Shown here piece after piece: positions 50,642 to 59,895 of a stretch of 64,000 nucleotides of DNA (the first letter of the stretch is position 1; every line of letters starts with the position of its first letter). Position numbers and translations under genes: made by a program. The stretch spans positions 1-64,000 of the forward strand of contig CAYFGW010000001.1 of assembly GCA_964342365.1 (NCBI GenBank). The letters are read 5' to 3'. Source of the stretch: CAXRDE01 sp964342365 (lineage in GTDB: Bacteria; Cyanobacteriota; Sericytochromatia; UBA7694). A model generated the notes under the pieces. The model had not been told where the DNA came from, did no database searches, and saw only the letters and a list, made by a program, of their open reading frames with translations.

Positions 50642-51382
50642 CTAGTAGCCGTAATACTGCTGAGGAGCATAGTAATTTTGTGTGGTGGCGTAATTATTAT
50701 TGGTACCGCCCAGGGCATTGCTGACACCGGTGGCGACCTTATCTCTCAGGCCGCTGCCGTCAAAGAGAATATTGACGCCCGTTGCACCCAGAGCACCGGC
50801 TGCTGCTGCACCCACGGTGGAAATCAGATTGCCGCCGGGCAGAAGCATGGAAACGGCTCCAGCGGTTAAACCACCACCGGTACCTGCTAAAATACCGCCT
50901 ACGGTATCGGCCGCCACGTTTCCGCCTGCGGCTGCATTGCTAATTTCACCACGCGAAGCGGCTGCAAAGTTTTTTACACCGGAAACCACACCCATGACAC
51001 CGCCACCAATTAAGCCTGATTTCAGGCTGGCAGCGCCCAGGTTACGTAAACCAGCGCCAATGCCCTGTCCTTTGAAAGAACGAAGAGCGTCAGCGGTTTG
51101 TTGATGGGTAATGGCACCTGCGGCACCACCGGCCAGGAGAGATCCCACCAGACCGGCTTTGGGACCGCCCAGAGTGGCGGGCATGGGAGCCGGGTAGTAA
51201 GGAGCGGGTTGCTGCTGATAAGTATCGTCGGTGAAAACCGAGGCAATCTGGTTAGCAGCATGACCCACAGCATCAATGGCTGGAATCATGGTTTCAGCGG
51301 CGCCTTGAACAGCTCCTAAATTTTGCTGCCAGGTGTTCATCGTATTAACGGCACCCTGTACGCCATTTGCAAAGTTACCCAT
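50642..51382 (-). CDS. glycine-zipper hydrophobic protein, family copy B
   Basis: A 246-residue protein of unknown function. Residues 1-50 form an amphipathic helical segment. A Tyr/Pro/Gln-rich tract (55-68) follows. Residues 75-205 are Gly/Ala-rich with LGAASLKSGLIGGGVMGVVS (115-134), AAAGGNVAADTVGGILAGTG (150-169) and GAAAAGALGATGVNILF. The C-terminal tail is Asn/Tyr/Gln-rich. The core aligns loosely with copy A and with the 388-residue protein. ATG 51382 has AAGGAG eight bases upstream, so a longer in-frame start is rejected. It heads a two-gene operon with copy A. Confidence 0.76.
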   Translation of the reverse strand: MGNFANGVQGAVNTMNTWQQNLGAVQGAAETMIPAIDAVGHAANQIASVFTDDTYQQQPAPYYPAPMPATLGGPKAGLVGSLLAGGAAGAITHQQTADALRSFKGQGIGAGLRNLGAASLKSGLIGGGVMGVVSGVKNFAAASRGEISNAAAGGNVAADTVGGILAGTGGGLTAGAVSMLLPGGNLISTVGAAAAGALGATGVNILFDGSGLRDKVATGVSNALGGTNNNYATTQNYYAPQQYYGY

Positions 51383-51485
51383 TTTTTTTCTCCTTACGGT
51401 TCGGTGTCTTAATATATATATCGTTTGCACCTGTAAATAACTTACCTGATCAAATTTAAGGCTGAATTAACTTATGAGAAAAAGC

Positions 51486-51492
51486 AGGTTAA
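51486..51492 (-). promoter_or_regulatory. TTAACCT upstream element
   Basis: Exact TTAACCT on the minus strand (AAAATTAACCTGC), 104 bp before the start of glycine-zipper copy B. AAAATTAACCT is shared to 11 bases with the site at 16037. Confidence 0.4.
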
Positions 51493-51506
51493 TTTTTAAA
51501 AGAGAA

Positions 51507-51534
51507 AAAACTCCACTCAATTGAGCGGAGTTTT
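51507..51534 (-). terminator. terminator after the gapped glycine-zipper gene (copy C)
   Basis: A 28-base near-perfect palindrome, AAAACTCCACTCAA facing TTGAGCGGAGTTTT with a single mismatched pair, followed on the minus strand by a T tract. It lies about 75 bp after the stop of copy C. Confidence 0.78.
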
Positions 51535-51610
51535 GGAGTTATCGCCCGGCGAGGACAAAGCCAGCCGATAGCATATAATCTTGGGTCTAAGGGAGTTGGT
51601 CGAAGGGGAT

Positions 51611-52094
51611 TTAGAAGCCTTCGGTCATTTTGTTGGCGAGCATGCCGCCTGCTACACCGCCTGCTGCACCGGCAGCGGTCACGAGGATGGTGCCCATAAC
51701 ACCTTTAACAGGAATGAAGCTGGCGATACCGGCTGCAGTTACGCCGGTCAGACCGCCTACTGCACCACCGATGGTGTCTTTTACTACATTGCTTACTGCT
51801 TCAGAGCTATCAACTTTACCGGNNNNNNNNNNNNNNNNNNNNNNNNNNNNNNNNNNNNNNNNNNNNNNNNNNNNNNNNNNNNNNNNNNNNNNNNNNNNNN
51901 NNNNNNNNNNNNNNNNNNNNNNCACCAGCGGCGTGAGAAGCCATGGAAGAAATAGCGCTGAAGTCGGTGGAGAATCCACTGCCGCCGCCGCTGCCGTCAG
52001 AAATAACGCCGTCGCCATAAGGGTTGTAGTTAGAAGTAGAAACGGGAGGGGTATAGGGAGTAGAAGCGTAAGCGGATACGGATTGAAGTTGCAT
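51611..52094 (-). CDS. glycine-zipper hydrophobic protein, family copy C, interrupted by an assembly gap
   Basis: Both ends of a close paralogue of copy A are visible. The N-terminus starts at ATG 52094 (MQLQSVSAYASTPY) and reaches GSGFSTDFSAISSMASHAAG. After 100 Ns the C-terminal 69 residues follow (GKVDSSEAVSNVVKDTIGGA to the end MTEGF), identical to copy A at 65 of 69 positions. By comparison with copy A about 63 residues (about 190 bases) should fill the gap; the 100 Ns are a placeholder and not in frame. DNA differences from copy A are mostly silent. GAGGA lies before the ATG. It is transcribed from its own promoter with a TTAACCT element. Confidence 0.75.
51823..51922. other. assembly gap of 100 Ns
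   Basis: Exactly 100 undetermined bases, the usual placeholder for a gap of unknown length. It falls inside glycine-zipper copy C, where near-identical copy A probably confused the assembly. Confidence 0.95.
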
Positions 52095-52187
52095 AATAAA
52101 GTTGTCCTCTTTATAGTGTTTTGAAAGTGTTGTCAGAATACGGTGAGAATGATCTCAGAGGATCCTGCACTTATTCATGTTATATAG

Positions 52188-52194
52188 AGGTTAA
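52188..52194 (-). promoter_or_regulatory. TTAACCT upstream element
   Basis: Exact TTAACCT on the minus strand, 94 bp before glycine-zipper copy C. A further TTAACCT lies at 52248-52254, overlapping the stop codon of the upstream gene, and a TTAACC at about 52238. Confidence 0.38.
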
Positions 52195-52250
52195 ATTAAG
52201 ATCTTGCTTATGTTAAGTTATGGTTTGTTTTTATTGTGGTTAATTAAAGG

Positions 52251-53696
52251 TTAAGATTCTAGCTTGCATAGCTGTTGATTAAATTGACGCATGGTGTGAA
52301 CGGGATCCGGAGTTTTAAAAACGGAAGAGCCAATCACCACCACATTTGCCCCGGCTTCAATCACGCCGGGCAGCGTGTTTTCATCAATACCGCCATCCAC
52401 CTGAATGAGGAAGTCTAGCTTTTGTTGTGTTCTCCACTGGTGCAATGTGGCAATTTTATCCAGGGCCACGGGCATAAACTTTTGGCCGCCAAAGCCTGGT
52501 TCTACAGACATAACCAGCACCAGGGACACATGCTTTACGAGGGGTTCTAAGACCTGCACATCCGTCCCTGGCTTAACGGTGATACCTGGTAACATGCCCA
52601 GGTCTTTGATCTTCTTGAGCAGGGTCAGCGGATCATCACTGGCTTCATAATGTACCGTCACGCGATCACAGCCCGCTTTGGCAAAATCTTCCAAATAATC
52701 TTGCGGGTTATCCATCATCAAATGGGCATCAAATACCTGATTGGAATATTTGCGCAGGGCTTTTATGACCGGTGGGCCAATGGTCAAATTGGGCACAAAA
52801 TGTCCGTCCATCACGTCCAGGTGTACCCAGGGAGCTCCGCCGATGCGGATCTGTTCGAGGGCTTCTCGCAAACATCCAAAGTCTGCAGAAAGTACGGAAG
52901 GAGCCAGATACAGGTTTTGGGGTTGCGGCAAATCCGCCGGAGAGAAATCGAAAAAATTTCGCGCGGCTTCAGACATTTCGAGGGTTTTTGAGGTTTTGAC
53001 CTGAAGTGCTTCCAGGGCTTTCCGCGCGGCGTCGTGACCTGCCGCTTGTTTAGAAGAGCCCTTTCCTACACCGGTGAAACGATTCGCCACGCTGACTTCC
53101 ACCTCAAACTCCGGAACGTGCACTGGTGTGGTTTTGGGCAAGTCCGTATACACTGGGAGCGATTTAAATGCGGACTGGGTGTATTCCTGAAGTCGTTTTT
53201 TGTAATTTTCGTTGTTGCCTGCTTTGCCTTCTAAAGCCAGTTGTAACTCGTGCTGCATTAAATTCAGAATGGTGCGTGTGGCGGAATCAAAATCCAGGGA
53301 AATGCTGATGGCTCCAAAAAGAGATTCCAGAATATTGGCCAGCATGGAGTCTTTGATATTGCTCTGTAAGCCTTTGCCCACAATGGCATATTCTTCCAAC
53401 CCCACCTGTCGCCCCACTTTGGCCAATGCCTTATTGGAAACCACATAGGAACGAACGGCCGTCATTTCGCCTTCGTTTAAATCCAGGTAATCATAGAGCC
53501 ACTGAGACAGGCTCACTTTGAGAAATGCGTCTCCCAGAAATTCCAGACGTTCGTTATGGGCGTCGTTCAGACGTTTTTTTTCTGACATCACCGAGGAATG
53601 GGTCAGGGCCTGTTGTAAAAGATCGCGCTTGATACTCTGTGGATGCAGTCCCAGAGACTGCAGTAACTTTCCGTAATCCTGAGAAGGTTGTGTCAT
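52251..53696 (-). CDS. ribonuclease III fused to ribulose-phosphate 3-epimerase
   Basis: A single 481-residue frame joins two unrelated enzymes. Residues 1-155 are the RNase III catalytic domain with the signature NERLEFLGDA (48-57), Asp116 and Glu124. Residues 165-233 are a double-stranded RNA-binding domain (SSKQAAGHDAARKALEAL). After a 29-residue linker, residues 263-481 are a complete ribulose-5-phosphate 3-epimerase: APSVLSADFG, VHLDVMDGHFVPNLTIGP, FDAHLMMDNP, SVEPGFGGQKF and VDGGIDENT. All catalytic and metal residues are present in both halves. No stop or clear internal ribosome site lies between them. It is third in the sigma factor-tlyA operon. The parts usually occur as rnc and rpe. 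Confidence 0.9.
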   Translation of the reverse strand: MTQPSQDYGKLLQSLGLHPQSIKRDLLQQALTHSSVMSEKKRLNDAHNERLEFLGDAFLKVSLSQWLYDYLDLNEGEMTAVRSYVVSNKALAKVGRQVGLEEYAIVGKGLQSNIKDSMLANILESLFGAISISLDFDSATRTILNLMQHELQLALEGKAGNNENYKKRLQEYTQSAFKSLPVYTDLPKTTPVHVPEFEVEVSVANRFTGVGKGSSKQAAGHDAARKALEALQVKTSKTLEMSEAARNFFDFSPADLPQPQNLYLAPSVLSADFGCLREALEQIRIGGAPWVHLDVMDGHFVPNLTIGPPVIKALRKYSNQVFDAHLMMDNPQDYLEDFAKAGCDRVTVHYEASDDPLTLLKKIKDLGMLPGITVKPGTDVQVLEPLVKHVSLVLVMSVEPGFGGQKFMPVALDKIATLHQWRTQQKLDFLIQVDGGIDENTLPGVIEAGANVVVIGSSVFKTPDPVHTMRQFNQQLCKLES

Positions 53697-53753
53697 GAGG
53701 GGCTCCCCTATTTAATGTAGTGTGTTTAATGTGGTGTTGTGAGGTTTTCTCAA

Positions 53754-54548
53754 TTATACGTAAGATTCAAGCTCGAGGGAGTGGAGTGCGGGTTGAGGTT
53801 TAAAATGACCCAGAAACTCCACGTTTCCGGTTTTTCCCGTAATAGGTGAACGCATTAAATCATGTAAAAACCAGCCGGTGGCAGCAGCTTCGTCCTGAAT
53901 GCTTTGCAGGACTGCCAGATGGGCCGCGGGTGAAGCCACAATGCCCTTTTTATTTTCGCTGCGCGGCGCCTCAAACTGTGGCTTGATTAAACTCACCATT
54001 TCAGCATCGGCGGTGACCAGTGCTTTAAACACGGGAAAAATTTTGGCAATGGAAATGAAAGAAACGTCCATGACAATCAGGCTGGCCCGCACACTGGCCC
54101 GCTCACTTTCATTTTCACCATAAAGAATATCAGGTGTCAGATAACGGGCGTTGACTTTTTCCATCACTTTGACCCGTTCGTCCTGTCTCAGTTTCCAGGC
54201 GATCTGGTTATAGCCCACATCTACGGCATACACAAAGGCGGCTCCTGCTTGTAATAAACAATCGGTGAACCCGCCGGTGGAAGCCCCGATGTCCAGCGCA
54301 ACTCGACCTTCAGGATTCACCTGAAAGGTGTTGAGCGCCCCCTCCATTTTTAAGCCTCCGCGACTGACATAGGGGCAAAGACCCCCTTTGATCACCAGTT
54401 TTTCGGGCAGGGCCTTGATTTTAGTACCCGGCTTATCAAGCCGTTGGGTATCATCGAATACCAATCCTGCCATAACAGCGGCGCGGGCCTTCTCCCGCGA
54501 AGGGAAAAGGCCCGCTTCTACTAACAGTAGATCCAGACGCTGTCGCAT
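53754..54548 (-). CDS. tlyA: TlyA-family rRNA methyltransferase
   Basis: A 264-residue protein with an N-terminal S4 RNA-binding domain (about 1-60, RQRLDLLLVEAGLFPSREKA with RAAVMAGLVF) and an FtsJ-type methyltransferase domain (about 80-250). Motif I is VALDIGASTGGFTDCLLQAG, and DVSFISIAKIFP and LIKPQFEA follow. TlyA 2'-O-methylates ribosomal RNA in mycobacteria; the family is also labelled hemolysin A without firm basis. ATG 54548 lies directly after the sigma factor stop region (2 bp overlap zone), so the genes are coupled. A longer upstream start would run inside the sigma gene. Confidence 0.9.
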   Translation of the reverse strand: MRQRLDLLLVEAGLFPSREKARAAVMAGLVFDDTQRLDKPGTKIKALPEKLVIKGGLCPYVSRGGLKMEGALNTFQVNPEGRVALDIGASTGGFTDCLLQAGAAFVYAVDVGYNQIAWKLRQDERVKVMEKVNARYLTPDILYGENESERASVRASLIVMDVSFISIAKIFPVFKALVTADAEMVSLIKPQFEAPRSENKKGIVASPAAHLAVLQSIQDEAAATGWFLHDLMRSPITGKTGNVEFLGHFKPQPALHSLELESYV

Positions 54549-54549
54549 T

Positions 54550-55545
<996 letters not shown>

Positions 55546-55623
55546 AAAAAATTATCAACAGTCTCCTTCGCTCAAATGCCAATTACGGGCGATCTTAATT
55601 CGATTCTTAAGTTGCAACCATTT

Positions 55624-55653
55624 ATGGTATCACAGCTATAAAAAAGAAGTCAA
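55624..55653 (-). promoter_or_regulatory. candidate promoter of the sigma factor operon
   Basis: On the minus strand TTGACT (55653-55648) and TACCAT (55629-55624) are 18 bp apart, about 80 bp before ATG 55545. Confidence 0.45.
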
Positions 55654-55715
55654 AGTAATAGAGATAACTCATTTTAAATAGGGTGCAAGCGACTCGGTAT
55701 AAAGTGATTTCAGGC

Positions 55716-55721
55716 TAGAAT
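55716..55721 (+). promoter_or_regulatory. TAGAAT -10-like hexamer, leaderless layout
   Basis: TAGAAT ends six bases before ATG 55728 and there is no Shine-Dalgarno sequence. The -35 region is weak. Confidence 0.35.
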
Positions 55722-55727
55722 AAACAT

Positions 55728-57266
55728 ATGATTTACCGCCTGCATTATCCGATCTCTATTCTTATCGTCTGGTTCAGCCTTCAGCTTGCGTCTTTGGGGC
55801 AAACCTACCCTGCCTTTGAAGCCGGTCAGCGTATCACCGATGTCTCTAATAGCCTGCCACAGGCTTACTTAGAGCAGGTGGAAAGAGATTTGTCCACCTA
55901 TGACTTTCCCGTAAGGGTGGTCTATCTCAAAAATACGCAAGGGGTGAAACTGGGAAAATACGCCAGCAATCTCTTTGGGCGCTGGAAACTGCCCGCCAAC
56001 GAAATGTTGGTGGTGGTGGCGTTGGATCGCCGAAAAATTGGGGTGCACGCGGGTACCGAACTCAAAAACCAGTTGCAAGAGAGCGCGCCGGAGGTGGATT
56101 TTTTAAACGGGGAGCCGGAACCCATCGGAACTCCCCTTCCCGGAGAAACCCGAGATCCGGCGGTGCCTCTGGACGTGAGCTCTGAGTTTGATCATTTAGA
56201 ACTGATTTCAGAGGCCGTGTCTCAGGTCAAAAACGATTTACAAAACACGGAAAAAGCCTCAAAACCTTCCAGTTCTCCTCTGGTGGATGAACAGCAGGCT
56301 CCTTCTGCGCCACCGCCTCTGCGGGTGGAGCAAGAGGGCAGCAGTTTCAAACTGGATATGAACGAAAAAATCTGGATTGCGGTATTTATCGGGGTTCTGG
56401 TGCTGGGGGTATTGGGCGTTTTTGCCCTGCGCTTTCTCAAAAAATGGCGCAAAGACCAGACGCTGGTAGATCGCTTTGCGGTAGAAGGCCAGGCGGCACT
56501 GGGAATGTTAGAGCAAACGGATCGCAGCCTGGAGGCCGTGATGCCCGATTTACACGGTTACGCCGGACTCACCGAAAAAAACCTGAACCTGTTTATTAAA
56601 ACCATGGTGGGTTTAAGAGAAACATATGCGGAGATGATGGAGGATTTTGATACGGAAATTGGTCATTTGCAACAGCGTCAGGAGCGAGAAGAGGCCATTG
56701 ATTTCTTCAGAGAACTAGAGCTCAAACAGGAAGAAGGCGAGCAATTGCACCAGCAGGCTCTTAACGTCCTTAAAAATCTCAAAGACGTGCGCCAGGCCAA
56801 TCAGCAGGTGTTTGAGCAGTCTACCACCCGCAGTGATGCCTTTGAAGTAGAAGTGGCGGACATCAAAAAAAATCATGTGGGATTGCACCTGAGTCGCACC
56901 CAACAGATTTATCGCCAGCATTTGCTTCAGCTCAAGGCCCTCGAAAGAAAAAACGAAAAAGATCCCCTTGGTGTGGAAAAGGCGCTGAAAACCTGGCGCA
57001 AGGAGCTCACACAAATTGAACAGGAAACCCGCGCTTTACCTCATTTGTGGGTGCAGTTCAAACAAGACTTAAAACAACGTGTGAAACGTTTGCAAAAAGC
57101 CCACGATGAGAAACCTTTTACCCCCGTGGACCAAAAGACTTTAGAAGAGGTATCCCGCATGCACCAGACCTTGCAAAGTGCCATTATGCAGGGAGATCTA
57201 AAACAGTTAGATCGCTGGAACGAATTGTTTACTAAAAAGCTCCAGGATCTGGAGAGCCGCTATTAA
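55728..57266 (+). CDS. TPM-domain membrane protein with coiled-coil tail
   Basis: A 512-residue protein. A signal peptide (hydrophobic ISILIVWFSLQLASL) precedes a TPM-like domain (about 27-135: ITDVSNSLPQAYLEQVERDL, VVYLKNTQGVKLGKYA, EMLVVVALDRRKIGVHAG). TPM domains are found in chloroplast TLP18.3 and in bacterial membrane proteins with weak phosphatase activity. A Pro-rich linker and one transmembrane helix (about 217-237, IWIAVFIGVLVLGVLGVFAL) lead to a cytoplasmic 270-residue alpha-helical coiled-coil region. The layout suggests signalling or scaffolding across the membrane. It converges on the gene at 57270 with a 3-bp gap. Confidence 0.78.
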   Translation: MIYRLHYPISILIVWFSLQLASLGQTYPAFEAGQRITDVSNSLPQAYLEQVERDLSTYDFPVRVVYLKNTQGVKLGKYASNLFGRWKLPANEMLVVVALDRRKIGVHAGTELKNQLQESAPEVDFLNGEPEPIGTPLPGETRDPAVPLDVSSEFDHLELISEAVSQVKNDLQNTEKASKPSSSPLVDEQQAPSAPPPLRVEQEGSSFKLDMNEKIWIAVFIGVLVLGVLGVFALRFLKKWRKDQTLVDRFAVEGQAALGMLEQTDRSLEAVMPDLHGYAGLTEKNLNLFIKTMVGLRETYAEMMEDFDTEIGHLQQRQEREEAIDFFRELELKQEEGEQLHQQALNVLKNLKDVRQANQQVFEQSTTRSDAFEVEVADIKKNHVGLHLSRTQQIYRQHLLQLKALERKNEKDPLGVEKALKTWRKELTQIEQETRALPHLWVQFKQDLKQRVKRLQKAHDEKPFTPVDQKTLEEVSRMHQTLQSAIMQGDLKQLDRWNELFTKKLQDLESRY

Positions 57267-57269
57267 CAC

Positions 57270-57800
57270 TCAGGGGTTGGTAGTGGCCGGAGCTCCCCGC
57301 TTATCACGATAAGATTTCAGGGTTTTTCTGACCCACTGCATATGCGCTTCGTATTCCTGCTGGGCGCGGTTTTTAGCCAGCGCCGTTTTTACCGGAGCAG
57401 CGGGTTTGGTTTTTTTAACGGTCTTGACGGTTTTTTTAGTCACCGCACGCCGTTGCGAACCGAAGCTGGAACGGTAGCGTTGAGCAGCCCGGGTGGCCCG
57501 GCGATAGGTGCGGTGAACGGCACGGCGATAGGTGTTACGAGGTTTGACATCAGGCGTTGGAGAGGGTTTGGGAGCTTCTGTGGCCGTGGGGGTGGGAACG
57601 GGTGCCTCTGGGTAGATGGCAGCCTGACTTTCTGGCCAAATCACAAAGGCGGTTTGAGAATTTCCCACGCTCATGTGTAAATGATTTTTAACATATGCAG
57701 CAACACTCGCCGTTAGCAGAAAAATCAGGCACAGCATGCCCATAAAAAAGAATTCTTTCTGAAGCCACTTGTGCAAAGGATTCCCCTCCCTGACGCTCAC
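57270..57800 (-). CDS. single-pass membrane protein with basic C-terminus, unknown function
   Basis: A 176-residue protein. One transmembrane helix (about 15-38, FFFMGMLCLIFLLTASVAAY) is followed by a Pro/Thr/Ala linker (60-85) and a very basic tail rich in Arg, Tyr and Lys (NTYRRAVHRTYRRATRAAQR, KKTVKTVKKTKP). With its basic part outside the membrane it could bind peptidoglycan polymers or nucleic acid; neither is shown. The start is GTG at 57800. It is divergent from the DUF4388 gene, and a TTAGAATAA box lies 11 bases upstream. Confidence 0.62.
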   Translation of the reverse strand: MSVREGNPLHKWLQKEFFFMGMLCLIFLLTASVAAYVKNHLHMSVGNSQTAFVIWPESQAAIYPEAPVPTPTATEAPKPSPTPDVKPRNTYRRAVHRTYRRATRAAQRYRSSFGSQRRAVTKKTVKTVKKTKPAAPVKTALAKNRAQQEYEAHMQWVRKTLKSYRDKRGAPATTNP

Positions 57801-57905
57801 CGATTTTTCTTATTCTAAACCTGTCTGTGATCATCATACAATAATTGTTAAGCAATGTAAAGAAATGTAAAGGTGATATGCTTAACGTAAACGGAGGCCC
57901 TACTT

Positions 57906-59777
57906 GTGAAAGATTTTGGAACGCTCAAAGGCGCTGATATTATTCCTTTGCTCTCAACCCTGTTACAGGAAGGGGCCTTTGCCTCTGAAAATGTGGTGAT
58001 GGCGCTGTCTTGTGTGAGGAAGAGCAACGGCGCAAAAACCATTCTTTATTTTTGTAGTGACTATTTAATTCGGTCTAAGTCGTATCAATACAGCCCGGTA
58101 CTGGCAGACATCTTTTACGCGCGGCGACTGCTGGAGCGCGGGCAAAAAGAAGAAATTGAAGCTGGACAACAGCGATCTCGCAGTTTCTCCGTGGGTCAAT
58201 TTGTATTAGATCAGGGCTGGGTTTCGCAAAACGAAGTGGCCCAGGTCATTACGCAGTTGATTGAAATTGCCGCTTACGAAGTGTTGCAATGGGAACAGGT
58301 TCAGGTACATTTATCAAAGGCAGAAGGGTTTGCGGCCAGTGAAACCACTTCGATTCCCGATCGGGAGCTCTTGTCAGTAGAAAGTTTTATTGCTGATGCC
58401 GATAAAAATCTGCCGGTACTCAAGCTGATTCAGCAGGAACTGCAAGATTTTAACTGGATTCTGAAGCGCCTGAAAGAAGTGCAGCGCGGTGAGCTTTCGG
58501 CGCAACAGGCCCACATTTACCGCTATATCAACCATCAGCGCACCCTGTTTCAGCTCTTACAAATTTCCGATCTGGACTATTTTGAAACCCTTGCAGCAGC
58601 GTATCAGTTAATCAAATGGGGATACATCGGGCGCAGTAGCACTCCCGAACGTCGTCAACAAAGAGTGATGCCTTCTGTTCCCAAATCACCGCCAAAACCC
58701 GCAGCAAAACCCGCAGCAAAACCTGCGGAGGAAAAGTCCGTCACAACGGCTCCTGCCGCCCCCAAAGCTGCCTCTCGTTATAAGATTGCGCGGCGACGTT
58801 TTCTTCATCGCAGCCGGGGTTCCGACTTTTTTCAGATCCTACACGGCCTGTTAGAAGGGGGAGAAACCCGCGGGCAGGTGATCGTGGAAAGCCAGACGCA
58901 ACCGCTCAGGGCCACCTTTGAGCTGGACAAGACCCAGCTCTTTCACGCCAGCAGTTCTGCCGCCAACGTGCGTTTTGGAGATATTCTTATCAAACAAAAA
59001 CGCATCACCCACGAGGCGCTCAAAGAAGCTCTGAAAATACAGCGCGCTGAGAAACGGCATTTGGGAGAAGTGCTGGTAGAGCAGGGAGTTATTGGTGCTG
59101 CGGATATTTCTCGCCTGATTTATCATCAGATGGAATGCGTTTTGTACGAAGTGCTTACCTGGAATGACGCAAAGTTTTACTTTTCTTCGGAACCTTCTAC
59201 CCGCAGTGTGCAGCGTGAGGTCAGCGTGCCCGTACACTTTGACATTGAATCAGGCAGACTCGTGCAAGATGAGGCCGACTCCAGTTCTCTGCTGCACGAA
59301 GCTGACCGGGCGCTCCCGATTTTGCTGATGATCCGCGAGCGCCTCCCGGCCCTTGATGCGGTGCCGGTAAAAGCGGTTTCACAGCCTCAGCTTTCGGATA
59401 TGCAAAAAGAAGTGTGGCAGTGGATTGACGGCTATTATAGCTTGCAAGACATTTTAATGGCATCTTCATTGGGTTATGTGGACACGTTTACAGCGCTGTA
59501 CCAAATGTATTCCACCCACAGCATTGGTTTTGAAAGGGAGCAGTCTCCGCCGCAAAAAATTCTCACCCAGATCCCTTCGCAAGTTTCTCCAGCATCAATC
59601 CCTCAGGCCTCTTCAGGTGTGACCGCTCCGCCCCCGGAATCCTCCAAAAGTGTTCGTCACCCGCTGGAAATTTTATTGGGAGACAAACTTATTGAACAGT
59701 TACTGGAGTTGCCGGATCATCAACATAAGCCCCTGCGTCAATTGCTGAGCGCGGCGCTGGAAATGGGTTTGACCTAA
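57906..59777 (+). CDS. DUF4388 (PatA-like) protein with MshEN-type repeats
   Basis: A 623-residue cytoplasmic protein with two similar halves (about 1-245 and 295-535) joined by a Pro/Ala/Lys-rich linker. The second half starts with DUF4388-like SDFFQILHGLLEGGETRGQV followed by MshEN-like repeats FGDILIKQKRITHEALKEAL (357) and HLGEVLVEQGVIGAADI (385). The first half has VGQFVLDQGWVSQNEVAQVI at 96. Each half ends in a helical domain with a TLFQLLQISDLDYFETLAAA-type segment. DUF4388 proteins are common in Cyanobacteria near two-component and gliding systems. The repeats resemble those of the PilB-like ATPase at 22014. Start is GTG 57906 with GGAGG upstream. Confidence 0.75.
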   Translation: MKDFGTLKGADIIPLLSTLLQEGAFASENVVMALSCVRKSNGAKTILYFCSDYLIRSKSYQYSPVLADIFYARRLLERGQKEEIEAGQQRSRSFSVGQFVLDQGWVSQNEVAQVITQLIEIAAYEVLQWEQVQVHLSKAEGFAASETTSIPDRELLSVESFIADADKNLPVLKLIQQELQDFNWILKRLKEVQRGELSAQQAHIYRYINHQRTLFQLLQISDLDYFETLAAAYQLIKWGYIGRSSTPERRQQRVMPSVPKSPPKPAAKPAAKPAEEKSVTTAPAAPKAASRYKIARRRFLHRSRGSDFFQILHGLLEGGETRGQVIVESQTQPLRATFELDKTQLFHASSSAANVRFGDILIKQKRITHEALKEALKIQRAEKRHLGEVLVEQGVIGAADISRLIYHQMECVLYEVLTWNDAKFYFSSEPSTRSVQREVSVPVHFDIESGRLVQDEADSSSLLHEADRALPILLMIRERLPALDAVPVKAVSQPQLSDMQKEVWQWIDGYYSLQDILMASSLGYVDTFTALYQMYSTHSIGFEREQSPPQKILTQIPSQVSPASIPQASSGVTAPPPESSKSVRHPLEILLGDKLIEQLLELPDHQHKPLRQLLSAALEMGLT

Positions 59778-59781
59778 GTTG

Positions 59782-59811
59782 TTGACATGATGTAAACTTT
59801 TTCGTTAAACT
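59782..59811 (+). promoter_or_regulatory. candidate promoter of the FN3/propeller lipoprotein gene
   Basis: TTGACA and TAAACT are 18 bp apart (TTAAAC at 17 bp), about 85 bp before ATG 59896. A TATAAT at 59845-59850 lacks a -35 partner. Confidence 0.35.
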
Positions 59812-59895
59812 CAAAAAGGAACACAAGATCCGTTGCTTTCGTCCTATAATAATGACATACGGTATGTTTTATCAATTTTCGTGGAGTCTTCTGCC

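Noticed and set aside
52905..53020. Separate ribosome site for Rpe inside the fused gene
   Set aside because: An internal ATG exists at residue 241 but no Shine-Dalgarno sequence precedes it, so independent translation is not supported by sequence.
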